From: Paramyrothecium sp. XJ0827
Taxonomy: Eukaryota > Ascomycota > Sordariomycetes > Hypocreales > Stachybotryaceae
Direction of reading: 5' to 3'
Length of the DNA stretch: 64,000 nt
Assembly (NCBI GenBank): GCA_020881915.1
Contig: JAJFPB010000011.1
Coordinates: 1,426,001 to 1,490,000 of the forward strand
Made by a program: the position numbers and the translations under genes. Shown in pieces: positions 22,586 to 34,000 of this stretch. The notes beneath the pieces are model-generated. The model saw only the letters and a list, made by a program, of their open reading frames with translations. It made no database searches and had not been told where the DNA came from. Every line of letters starts with the position of its first letter. Within the stretch, counting starts at the first letter, position 1.

Positions 22586-22810
22586 CGGCTAAACTAAATA
22601 TTAAAGCTGAGTCTCCTATCTAATCATCTATCCCTTACTCACAAGGACCTTACAGTCCCTTCCACTGCACTGGAGACTCAACAGCGGCCTTTGATGCTGC
22701 CACGATCAGGATCCTTATCTCCCTGTCTCCTGAACGAAGAACCCACTACTTGATCATTTACCCAGTATCACAACTAGGGGTTAAGTTGTGGAACACCAAC
22801 TTCACCATGG

Positions 22811-22972
22811 TTCCGTCAGCTTCACGCTGTTTCCGGCAGCTTCTGGCTGTTTCCGGCAGCTTCTCGCTGTTTTCGTCAGCTTCACGCTGTTTCCGTCAAT
22901 CTCCTCGCTAGTTTTGTCAGCTCCTCGCCGTTTCCGTCAGCCCCTCGCTGCTTGTGTCATACTTCTCGCTGG
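22811..22972 (+). repeat. Tandem 20-21-bp repeats in Copia leader
   Basis: About eight degenerate units of gctgtttccgtcagcttctc lie between the primer site and gag. The leader has no long ORF here. Confidence 0.8.
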
Positions 22973-23108
22973 CCCCGATAACCTGCCGCTGCTTCTTCCT
23001 GCCTGCGACTGCTATCTGTGAGAAGGACAGGCTGGAACCCTTGTCTTACCTCTACTTTCGTCGAAAACAACTTAACAACATCAACACATCACACCACGTT
23101 ACTCCAAT

Positions 23109-26100
23109 ATGCCAGAAGTCAAAGACTCGAGCCTAAGCGGAAATCTTTCCGGGGTTGCCAAACTCGAATCCTCTGGAGGCTGGATCAACTGGAGCGAGGA
23201 AATCCGAGACCTACTGGCCCTGTCTGGTTATGGCGATCTCCTGGAGAGAAAACGAGACCCACCGGTGCAAGGAAGTCTCTCGGAAGTCGACTTCGAAGAA
23301 AAGCTAGATGCTTGGCACCAGAGACAAGCTCGGGCGTGCGGGGCAGTTCGATATCGACTTGGTTTCCGTCCCAAACAGGAAGTCCAAGGTCTCAGCCACT
23401 TAGCCAACATCCTCAAAACATTAGAGCAACACTTCAAACCCAAGGGCAGTAGTGTATTCCACGGCCTCCAGCAAAGGCTTGATCGGCTTACTCTGGACAA
23501 CTGCGAAAATGTATCTGACTTCTCTCGGCAATTACGGAAGCCCCGAGACCAAATCCTTCAACTAGACGAAACTAGTCAAATCGGAGAGCCACAACTGATG
23601 GATAAGTTCCTCAATGGACTTGGACCCAAGTATCATGTATTCCTCACTGCATTTCTTCAGAGCCATAGCCTGCTACCCGAACGGAATCTCGAGGGCATCA
23701 TCATCAAAGCAGCTACTACTATTGAAGAAGCCACTAGAGCTGCCGAGCAGGAAGAACACAGCCAGCGGATGCAGCAACAAGACCAAGACGAAGAGACAAT
23801 CAAGCATGCTGCCATGGTCGCTGCCATCAAGGAGCAAAACTCACGACCTGCAGCCACTGCAAGAAGCTTGGGCATACCTCAGATGGCTGCTGGTTACTTC
23901 ACCCAGAGCTTAAGAAACGCCTGAACGATAGGCGATACAGAAGAAAGCAGCGCCAAGATCACCCAAGGACCAACAATCGTGCCAGAAATGCGGACCAAGA
24001 CGAAGTTACGAATGCTCTCGCCATCCATGCCGAGTCTGTCATACAGCTCATGGCATACCAGGGCCAAGGGTTGAGCGATTTACTTGAGCAAGTGCATGTG
24101 CTGGATAGCGGAGCTTCGATGCACACCTTTTGCAAAAGGGATAACTTCGGTACCCTTCGCCCCTGGAGCGGCGGACAGACAGTTGGAATCGGCGAGGCAC
24201 AGATCACCCCTAAGGGACTGGGAAACTATATCCTACGGCTAAAAGGACTTGATGGCCCGCGACAATTGGCTCTTGACAACTCAGTATACTCCCCGGAAGG
24301 ACGTGTCAACCTTGTTTCGATATCTGCTTTAACAAGGAAGGGGGCGAAAATCTCTTTCGACAACAACCAAGCCAGGGTGATGCATGACAACCAAGTAGTC
24401 CTGACAGCAACTGTACGATCAGGGATCTACGTCGTGGACCAACCAGATGAAGTGATCAACGCTGCCTTGGCGTCACTTGCTATTAGCGACCCCGAGCTTC
24501 AAATATGGCACGAAAGACTTGGACATCTGAGCGAAAACGGAATCAAGGCCTTGAAGGGAATGGCTCACGGTATTCACCCGATTCAACGCGGCCAAAATTG
24601 CGAACCATGCATGGTTGGGAAACAGAAAGAGCGACCACACCGAAAGTCAATCCGCAAAGGAACGTATTCGTTAGAATGCGTCCACGCAGACATTGCAGGA
24701 CCATTTCCCGACAGAGCATATGACGGCTCGCGATATTGGATTGTCTTCGTGGACGACTTTACCTGCATGGGCTGGGCATACGCAGTCAAGGAAAAGTCCG
24801 AGTTCACGAGACATTTCAAACACCTCCTCGACACATACGAGAGACCGGAACGTCGATGCCATTACCTCCACGTCGACCAGGGTGGCGAAAATCGCAGTGA
24901 CCAGCTATACAACTTTTGCGATAACAAGGGCATCGTGATTCGCTATACCGCGACCGATCAGCATGAGCAGAACGGGGTTGCGGAGGCCTTTAATCGAGTG
25001 CTTCAAGAAAAGGTTACACCCACACTCGAGCGATCAAACTTGCCGCGAAATCTCTGGCCCTATATCCTCTACGCGGCTGTGTACGTACGGAATAGGAGCC
25101 CCAGCAAGGGTCCTTAACAAGACCCCTATGAGGCGTGGTTCGGAGACAAACCAGATCTCTCTCACATCCGTGTTATTGGCGCAAATGGCTGGGCAGTACT
25201 GCCACCTGCCAAGAGACAAAAACTGCGTGAGAAGACGATTCAATGTCGACTTCTTGGATATCAAGGCTCTAGTAACTACATCGTTGTGGACAACAACAAT
25301 CGAGTCTTCATCGCCAACAACGTCATCTTCGACGAATCCAGCTTCCACAACACATCGGCGGGAACACCTAGTGGATCTAAGAAGACAAGAAACGAAGGTC
25401 CCACCTTGTATCCGGAAATAGAGCTTTCGTCTCCGTCGCGACACAACATCACCCCACAGGTTGAGGAGACTACGTCGGAAGATGAAGCAGAAACTATCCA
25501 CGTACGAACATCCGAGCCTCCCTTGACCCAACCGAGGCGCCATACAGGGATGAAGAGTTCCGGGTCTCACAGAGATCGACCAAGGCGAAACTTCCTTCGA
25601 GGTACCTACTCCTAGGAACCAATACCCTCACCAACCTCGTGTGCGCCCATGTCAATCTTGCGGCTTCCTTGGAAGACGAGGCGGAGCCCCGAACGATAAG
25701 GGAAGCCCGAGATTCCCTTCAGTGGGAGAACTGGTTCAAGGGAATGACTACCGAGATGGAATCCATTGAGGAGAACGAAGTCTACACCTTGACAAAGTTG
25801 CCACCGGACCGGAAGGCACTGAGGGGCAAATGGGTGTTCAAACTCAAGAGGGGAGCCAATGGGGAAATCCTGCGATTCAAAGCACGCTACGTGGTCCGAG
25901 GCTTCGAGCAACAAGAAGGAATCGACTACAACGAGACATTCGCCTCAGTCGTTAAGCCCATGACATACAAGGCAATCTTTGCCATAGCCGCAGCGCTTGA
26001 CCTCGAGCTCGAACAAATGGACGTCAAAACTGCTTTTCTCTACGGGAATATCGACGAAGAGATCTACGTTGGGCAGCCAGAGGGGTTCGACGACGGAACC

Positions 26101-27234
26101 GGAAGAGTTTGGAAACTGCGAAAGGCCTTATACGGGTTAAAGCAATCACCCAGAATATGGTACCAGACTCTCTCCTTGTTCCTCCAAGAGCAGGGATTCC
26201 AGCCTCTCGTTTCCGACATGGGCGTCTTCGTCAAAGGCCAAACCTACATCGCCGTTTACGTGGACGACCTGCTCATCGCAGGACCATCAAAGGGGGCCAT
26301 CGAGATGATTAAACAAAGCCTCAACAAGCGGTTCAGCATGACAGATCTTGGGCCCTGCCATTTCTACCTAGGCATGTCCATTACTCGGAACCGCAGACAG
26401 CGGAGACTGAGCCTGTCGCAAGAGGGGTACATTGAGAAAGTCCTGAAGGAATTCGGACTATGGGACTCCAAACCGACTGCGACCCCAGTGGCAACGGCGA
26501 AGCTAGAGCCCGCGCTTGACAATGACGAAACCAACTCAGATCGCAAGCACTGGTACGCCAAAGCAATTGGGTGTCTGATGTACGCAATGCTAGGGACCAG
26601 ACCAGACATTGCATTCGGCGTCTCACTTTGCAGCCGTTATCTCGCAAAACCCACCAAGGCCCACGAAGCCGCGGTGAAACGCATCATGAGGTACCTACGA
26701 GGAACCTGCGATTTCAAGCTCAAGTTCCAAGGAGACCTTTACCCATTGACGGGATATACGGACTCTGACTGGGCCGGAGACACCGAGACTCGACGGTCCA
26801 CTGCCGGGTATATCTTCAACATCGGCAGCGGTGCAATCAGCTGGGCTGCAAAGCGACAACAGTCTGTGGCCCTGTCTACTTGCGAAGCCGAATACATGGG
26901 GCAAACACAGGCAGCTAAGGAGGCCATTTGGCTACGGATCTTACTACAAGAGCTCTTGAGAGGCGTAGATGCCACAAACCAGTTAGCTGCCACAATCATC
27001 TACGGCGATAATCAGGGTGCCATAGCGATGGCTAAGAACCCTCAGTACCACTCCCGTACAAAGCACATTGCAATTCAAGAGCATTTTGTGCGAGAAAAGA
27101 CGGCCAGCGGAGAGGTTGAGATGAAATATATCCCGACCGACAAACAAGTAGCTGATGGACTCACAAAAGCTCTCCCTAAGGATCGTTTCCAGGTGTTCCG
27201 GAAGGCCCTAGGAGTGGTCGGACCGGACGAGTAA
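23109..27234 (+). pseudogene. Copia gag-pol polyprotein (frame broken at mononucleotide runs)
   Basis: Gag starts at 23109 (ATG) with the usual helical capsid region (WINWSEEIRDLL ... LFSRQL-like helices). A zinc knuckle (CSHCKKLGHTSDGC, about 23849-23890) lies one frame away after a run of four A at 23836-23839. Protease is VLDSGASMHT (about 24100). The integrase zinc finger is WHERLGH ... CEPCMVGK, and the integrase core has HADIAGP, VDQGGEN and NGVAEA. A TAA at 25115-25117 interrupts integrase, after which the same frame continues. Another shift near 25520-25522 leads to the reverse transcriptase ORF (25639-27234: WVFKLKRG, QMDVKTAFLYG, AVYVDDLL) and RNase H (YTDSDWAGD, STCEAEYM). Each break sits at a mononucleotide run. 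Confidence 0.9.
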
Positions 27235-27929
27235 AGCTATTCGGGTCAGAAAGAGGATCCACGCTACGAGGCTTTGCGAATTCTGGAACACATTCAACAC
27301 GTGTTACCCCGAGCCACTGCGCGAGGATGCAGTGGGAGTCTACTACCCCGATTGCCACATCCAATGGCAGCTCGTCCAACTCACCTCAACTACCGCTAGA
27401 AGGTCAATAAGTGACCCAGCCGCACTGGTTGCAATTCCCGACCAGACCAAGAAGATCTGGCAAAAGACGAACTCGAAGGCTCGGGGGCTGTGTCAGCGGA
27501 CCGAAGCCGGGAAGGAATGCTGCATGGGTCGCAAATCCCGAACTGGACCATGGAACCTTGGTACTGCGAGCAGCCGCAGTTATTGCCAACGAGCACCAAG
27601 GGCCCGGCTGCTGCTAACACGGCCTGGCGCGCTGCTAACACGGCGTAATGGATCTGGCAAAAAAAATGAGCTTCCGGCTTCGGGTGCGGTACTCAGTGGA
27701 CCGAAGCCGTGAAGAATCGAAAGTGCTGTCTGCACTTGTTGAAGTAGATACCGAGGCGGGCTGCAGTGGGAGCCTTGTCTTATCCAAGACAATATTCCCC
27801 ACGAACCCGGGACGGCATCGATATTTCCAGTAACACTCTTTCCTCTTTCACCCACGAAGGTGTTTTAAGGTTTTAATGAGGTTGCTGAGAACTAGTAGAC
27901 TGAGTACCACCGCCTTGCTCGAGTGGGAG
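27235..27929 (+). other. Copia 3' non-coding region
   Basis: About 0.7 kb between pol and the 3' LTR. It contains an imperfect direct duplication: gatctggcaaaa ... ggaccgaagccg is seen at about 27457-27520 and again at about 27650-27715. A short repeat, gctgctaacacggc, occurs twice near 27610-27645. Confidence 0.6.
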
Positions 27930-28049
27930 TGTTGGAGGTCACGTGTGATGGACGATCAAGTCGGTGGTAAACTGTATAAGTGGTGACTCTCCCACCTCTC
28001 ATTTTTAGAAATTAAGTAGCCTAAAACCTGCTATCTTCCCATTTCAACA
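27930..28049 (+). repeat. Copia 3' LTR
   Basis: Identical to the 5' LTR and directly preceded by a purine-rich tract. Confidence 0.93.
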
Positions 28050-28273
28050 GTGAGACACGCGTAAGGAGCCATCTAGAGGGTGGGGAAGAGGGTTAGTTGG
28101 TTGCATTATCGGGGATATGCGCTAAAGAATGGTGACATTTTTTTGGGTGGAGCCTACATACTAAATTAAGTACCCTTTCCCTTTTCCCGGTCGACGAGTT
28201 TTTTCCCGGTCGGTGTCCCTCCCGACCTAGTGGAGCTAGGTTGGGGGGTTGACTGATTTAGACCCCCCGAGTA

Positions 28274-29314
28274 GGACATTGTTGATATTTTCGAGTGCAT
28301 TTTCGAACATTTCTGGAAGAGCATTCCTAACTGATAGGTTTGATGTCGCGATATTCATGGTGGTAGACCGTATTGCTAGGACATGTGCTTGCGGTACGGG
28401 ACCCTCTTTTGCCTTTCCCGCACCACTTCGTTTGCCTGCTGGAGAAGTTTATCTTCGTCACTGGGCGGGGGCCAACGGATTGTCACGGTGTTTCCTCCTT
28501 TCTTTGACGTTCAATCAAATTATAACTTTGTCGAATGTGTCCTTGGCCTGACGGTTGCCGCGGTTGTTGGCTTGTGAGTATCGCACCGTCCGTGCAGCCA
28601 GCTTAGATACTCCCGATCACTCTCGATATTGCCAGATCCTAGTAATTTACTAGGCATCTGAGCTAAAATAGCATTTCATAACCATATGACAAGTGGAAAC
28701 ACTAATAGTTCGAGCTGGCCGCTAACATGCTTGAAGCTCGTGATGGTTATTGGCAGGCAGACAGATCAACCTCTACCACATGTCCCATTCGGTGAGGCTG
28801 AGATACCACCAGCATTTCCTCGGACAGTTTTCGAGACCTGAATCAATCTCATTGGTCAGTTATGCGATGTACTTCTCGTTGAGCATGGCGTTTCGGACAA
28901 AGTGCGTAGGCAAAGGACTCATTGGATACACTTGATTACTTAGCAGTTCGCAGATACAGGCTTTAAGTCCATCAGTAGGCCTGTGTTTCTATCTCCAGCA
29001 CAAATTCCCTCAAGGTGCTCCGTCCAGGTGCATAGCCTTGTACGTGAATATTCAAACAGTGATCCCATGTATGCATGCACCAGCGTCTCTGATTTTACTG
29101 ATCCTCGTTGTCAGTAAGCCCAAATAGATATCAAATGAACCGCATTTGAGTCTCAATATATTAGGCTCGATCTGTGGTAGGTCTAACTAAATATGCTACT
29201 AAAATATTGCAAATTCCAATGGAACTATTAAAAGTCAAGAAATCTAGTCGTCGAACCTAAAAGTAACTCAGGAGGGATAAACTTTGCAAGCCCAACCTTT
29301 ATATCAGTTTTCCA
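28274..29314. other. Intergenic, no gene recognised
   Basis: About 1 kb to the right of pogo C. Short ORFs only, no repeat boundary recognised. Confidence 0.5.
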
Positions 29315-29722
29315 TCAACTACTGTTCGATGGGCTCATAATTGAACATGACCCCATTATGAACCCTTGAATATGCTCATTCATACGAATTTCACATTCAG
29401 TTTTATCGCATAAAGCACTAACCCATAAAGCCACGTAGGGATCCTCCGTCTTATGAAGCCAAGAGAGGGGCGTCTGTAGAATAGTAGTTGTAGGCGAGCG
29501 GCAGATACCACAGAGACGATCAGAAGCAGCAAGACATTCCGCTTCGTGTTCTTTTGTAATATGCTTTAGTGCAGTGCAAAACATTTGTGTATAAACAGTG
29601 CTGTCTTCTGTTGTTGGCTTGGTATTGCCGAGGAGAAGACTGCTTGGAAAATCGTGAAGATGGACAAGCTTTTCAGATGCATTGCCACACCAGAACTCAA
29701 AACGGATTGAGCAAGTAGCCAT
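29315..29722 (-). CDS. Small Cys-containing hypothetical protein
   Basis: A 135-residue uninterrupted ORF with balanced, protein-like composition: FEFWCGNASEKLVHLHDFP, then a Thr-rich region, a helical stretch (MFCTALKHITKEHEAECLA) and a cysteine motif (CGICRSP), ending in a predicted helix with further Cys (WVSALCDKTECEIRMNEHI). The spaced cysteines could bind a metal. It resembles short conserved hypothetical proteins of Sordariomycetes, but I cannot name a family. The start ATG at 29722 follows an AT-rich stretch. No intron is required. Confidence 0.5.
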   Translation of the reverse strand: MATCSIRFEFWCGNASEKLVHLHDFPSSLLLGNTKPTTEDSTVYTQMFCTALKHITKEHEAECLAASDRLCGICRSPTTTILQTPLSWLHKTEDPYVALWVSALCDKTECEIRMNEHIQGFIMGSCSIMSPSNSS

Positions 29723-30427
29723 TGCATAATATTGAGGATTTTGTTAGACGTATATCTAGCGGGTGGTAGGCAAAGACTTTAAGGATTACATGAAGAGAGA
29801 GCTAGGAGAGGGGAAAACGATGGAACAAGAACAGGGAGGGGGGAGGACGAGGCAGCTAATTTTTCGACTACAGGGTCCTACCCCTCTTCAATCTTTCCAC
29901 ATTTATGGACGGCTGAAATGGTTTATTAGTGACATAGTTATCATGACAGAAGTCTGACATTGCCTGGACCAAAGACTCCGATCCCCTTGGCTGTGCGAGG
30001 GCTTATTAGATGTATCGTACATGGATCTGATCCAATTAAAACCGGGAAAAATGGAGTGACATCTATTCCCACCTAATTTAGCTTGTGATAGAAGTTCCAG
30101 CATTTGTGGGGATTACAAATAGCTACATTACACGTCATACAACCCTTCCAAGTCTGCGTACCTTCCCTAGGGCCCCGTTTGGACCGACCCTTGTTGGCTC
30201 GGCTATTGATGCTATTTGCATCTAGCTGTTCCATGGGGCCAGCAGGGTGCCTGTTTTTAAAAAAAAATTATAGCTTTTTTGAGCTCTATGATCGTGGGCC
30301 GATTTGGACGCCCTAACAAGCCAGACAACGAGCATACTTACCTCTATAGTCCTATTTGTGTTATTAAGTAGGGATGGATTCGTTCCCAGGATAATATCTC
30401 TGCTTTATTAAGCCTGCCTTACCGTAG
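29723..30427. other. Intergenic, no gene recognised
   Basis: About 0.7 kb, AT-rich with an A-run near 30260. Nothing identified. Confidence 0.5.
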
Positions 30428-31060
30428 GTCTTAAAAGATATCATCAACTAAGGCTTGTTGGAACCGGCTCTGGGCCCTATACGGCTTCCAGCTCGGCTGA
30501 CCTTGTTGTTGCAAGATGAAGCTATTAGACAGAGGCTAGAGCCACAGATAGGAGGAAGGACCAGGTCAGAGCCCGGGCAGGACCCCGTCTCTGACGACGG
30601 TCAAAATGCTCATTGGCTCGAAGATGATCAGCTCTATCAACAGCATTCATTAAATTATTATAGTCGGCTGCAACAGACGGGATATTCAGCTTCAAGATGG
30701 GCTTGTCACCAAATAGCCGTTTAATCGAGCGGGCTCGAGCCCTTGTTGTTATTGGCCGCCGGCGGATGCATTCGAGGGTCTCTTGGCCGGTGTAAACCGT
30801 AGTTAAAAACAACACTAAGGCATTGTCCTTCCAGCCGATTTGGTTGACCTAGATATCTAGTAATTAGTAGGGAAACTCGGTAGGATCTTCTAGATATCCG
30901 GACCTTATTATCGTCGTTTTTCGCCCTGACAAGGTCCCTATATATGCCACTATTCGTACGAGCTGTGCCTGTAGCTCCAATGCCTAGCTATCGTAGCTGC
31001 CAGAAGAGCTGCGGCGACGAGAAGAGGTTGTCAACAAAGACATGATATATATTAGGCAGC
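30428..31060 (-). pseudogene. piggyBac transposase C-terminal half
   Basis: Read on the minus strand, the piece starts at the second catalytic region (YHVFVDNLFSSPQLFWQLR, about 31045-30990). It passes an in-frame TAG and continues with TGTARTNSGIYRDLV. A frame change follows, then the third region (DYNNLMNAVDRADHLR), a basic block and the WSFLLSVALASV helix, ending with NSFILQQQG and WKPYRAQSRF. These are the characteristic blocks of the DDE_Tnp_1_7 domain. The N-terminal half is missing, and the break point is where the NRPS sequence starts. Confidence 0.75.
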
Positions 31061-31063
31061 AGC

Positions 31064-34000
31064 TATTTTATCGCAGTGCTGCCGCTGACCGACGGACTCG
31101 CGGATCTTCGCAGCATGGGCCTGCTCGAGATCGAGAGGACCGAGTACCCGCGGGAGTCGAGCGTGGTGGATGTCTTCCGCGAGCAGGTCGCTGCTTGCCC
31201 GGACGCGGTAGCCGTCAAGGACTCGTCCTCTCAGCTGACCTACGCCCAGCTGGACGAGAAGTCGGACGAGCTTGCGGCCTGGCTGCGACGGAGGCAATAC
31301 CCGGCAGAGACGCTGGTCGGGGTGCTGGCGCCGCGGTCTTGCGAGACAATCGTCGCCTTCGTCGGCATCCTCAAGGCGAACCTGGCATATCTTCCGCTCG
31401 ACGTCAACGTCCCCGCGGCCCGTGTCGAGTCGATCCTATCGGCCGTGGCCGGACACAAGTTAATCTTGCTGGGCATAGATGTGCCTGTGCCAGAAGTGCA
31501 GCTGTCGGACGTAGAGTGGGTGCGGATCAGCGACGGCCTCGGGCAGTCCAGCCCAGAGGATGAGGCGACAGATGTCGCGGTCCCACCGTCTGCGACGAGT
31601 CTCGCCTATGTCATCTTCACTTCAGGGTCGACTGGCAAACCGAAAGGCGTCATGATTGAGCACCGAGGCATCGTTCGGCTCGTGAAGGAGAGCAATGTTA
31701 CATCTAACCTTCCACAGCATGTGCGGGTTGCCCATCTTGCTAGTCTAGCATTTGACGTATCCATATGGGAGATATATATGGCTATTCTGAATGGAGGGAC
31801 GCTAATCTGCATTGACTACTTTACAGCTCTGGATACCAAAGCCCTGGAGATCGTTTTTGCGCGCCAACAAATTCGTGTCGCTACTGTTACACCCGCATTA
31901 CTCAGACAATATCTTGCAGAAACACCCACCACGGTTCATGCGTTGGATGTCCTTTACAACGGTGGTGATCGGTTGGCCAGTCACGACGCGCTGGAGACAC
32001 GAAAGCTCGTCCAGGGTAGCTTTTGCAATGCATATGGTCCCACGGAGAATACAGGGATCAGTACCATGTACTACCTTGCTGAGGATGATATATTTACAAA
32101 TGGGGTGCCGATCGGACGGGCCGTCAGCAACTCGGGCGCCTACATCATGGACCCGAGCCAGCAGCTCGTCGGCCTCGGCGTCATGGGCGAGCTCGTCGTC
32201 ACCGGCGACGGCCTCGCCAGAGGATACACAGACCCGTCGCTGGACGTCGATCGCTTCGTCCAGGTCGAGATCCACGGGGAGAGGGTCAGGGCCTACCGGA
32301 CCGGCGATCGGGCCCGCTGGCGTCCCAATGACGGCCAGATCGAGTTCTTCGGCCGCATGGACCAGCAGGTCAAGATCCGGGGCCACCGCATCGAGCCGGC
32401 CGAGGTGGAGCATGCCATGCTCGGCCACGAGGCGGTGCGCGACGCCGCCGTCGTCGTCTGGAAGGAAGACGGCTCCGACCCCGAACTCGTCGCCTTTGTC
32501 ACAGCCCACAACGCCCACTTCATTGAGCAGCAGGAAGCAACCACCCAGGTAGAGGGGTGGGGAGACCACTTCGAGATGAGCACCTACGCCGACGTCAAGA
32601 CCATCGACCACTCCAATGTCGGTAACGACTTCATGGGCTGGACATCAATGCATGATGGAAAGGATATCGACAAGGTCGAGATGCAGGAATGGCTCGACGA
32701 TACCATGCAAACCCTCCTCGACGGTCGGCCGGCCGGTCATGTCCTCGAGATCGGCACCGGAACCGGCATGGTCCTGTTCAACTTAGGCGAAGGCCTGCAG
32801 AGCTACATCGGCCTCGAACCGTCTAAGTCAGCGGCCAAATTTGTCAACGGCATGATCAAGTCTATGCCATCGCTGGCTGGCAAGGCCGAGGTCCACGTCG
32901 GCACGGCAATGGACATCGGCCGGCTCAGTGGACTCCGACCGGATGTGGTGGTGATCAACTCCGTCGCGCAGTACTTCCCGACAGCAGAGTACCTGTCGCA
33001 GGTGATTGACTGCCTGGCTCGAATCCCGACAGTCAAGCGATTGTTCTTTGGCGATATGCGTACCTACGCCATCAACAGGGACTTCCTCGCCGCCCGGGTG
33101 CTGCATGACCTCGGTGAGAATGTAACGAAAGACGGCGTCCGACGAAGGATGGCGGAGCTGGAGGCCCGCGAGGAGGAGCTGCTGGTTGATCCCGTTTTCT
33201 TCACGCGGCTCGTGAAAGAAATGCCTGGCCGGGTCAGACACGTCGAGATTCTACCGAAGCGAATGAGAGCCACGAACGAGCTAAGTGCGTACCGGTATGC
33301 GGCTGTTATACACGTAGGCGACCCGGACGACGTCGCCCAACTGGTGCAAAAGATGGACACGGCCGTCTGGACCGATTTCAGCGCATCACAATTGGACCGT
33401 GACGGGATTGTCCGCCTCCTCAGGAGCTCGAGAAGCGACTGGCCCGTGGCAGTCAGCAACATACCGTATGGGAAGACCATCCTGGAGCGGCACGTTTGTA
33501 GAATCGCTCTCTGGTGACGAGGCAGAAGGTTCGCCGGACGGAACGATGTGGATCTCGGCTGTCCGGGAGCAGGCACAATGCTGCCCGCCGCTGTCGGCGA
33601 AGGACCTTGTAGAGATAGCGGAAGAGGCAGGCTTCCGCGTGGAGCTGAGCTGGGCACGGCAGCGGTCCCAGCATGGCGCCATCGACGCCGTCTTCCACCG
33701 TTGCGCATTGGGTAGAGAAGGGACCCGCACGATGATCGAGTTCCCGACCGACGACGAGGGGAAGGCGTCGAATGATCTCACAAGCCGACCGCTCCAGCGA
33801 ATGCAGGCCCGTCGGATCGAGGGGCAGCTCCGGGAGTGGCTACAAGGACTATTACCGTCGTACATGATGCCGGCACAGATCGTCGCGGTGGACCAGATGC
33901 CCGTCAACGCCAACGGCAAGGTCGACCGGCGTGAGCTCGGCCGCAGGGCCCGCACGGCGGCGCCAACGGCCAGGCCGGCGTCGGTCCGCGTGGCGCCGCG

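Larger units (their letters stand above)
22451..28049 (+). mobile_element. Copia-type LTR retrotransposon
   Basis: Identical 120-bp LTRs (22451-22570 and 27930-28049) start TGTTGG and end CAACA. They are flanked by a perfect 5-bp target duplication, gtgag (22446-22450 and 28050-28054). The domain order gag, protease, integrase, reverse transcriptase, RNase H is the Copia/Pseudoviridae order. A candidate primer site follows the left LTR, and a purine tract (gagtgggag, 27921-27929) precedes the right LTR. Identical LTRs indicate a recent insertion. Confidence 0.95.
19984..28271 (-). mobile_element. Pogo/Tc1-like DNA transposon C, split by a Copia element
   Basis: The ends are CTCGGGGGG inverted repeats flanked by TA (19982-19983 and 28272-28273). 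Inside is a second long inverted block, starting ctccactaggtcggg (left about 19996-20045, right about 28180-28234), over 45 bp and nearly identical. The right end has about 26 extra bases between the outer CTCGGGGGG and the inner block. Without the Copia and one target-site copy the element is 2,684 bp. The transposase is on the minus strand. Confidence 0.85.

Noticed and set aside
23109..23924. Separate gag gene with programmed frameshift into pol
   Set aside because: The zinc knuckle of gag itself lies beyond the shift, and the break is at an A-run like other breaks here. A slippage signal cannot be excluded, but a run-length error is simpler.
31898..32611. 237-codon minus-strand ORF
   Set aside because: Antisense shadow of the GC-rich NRPS adenylation domain.
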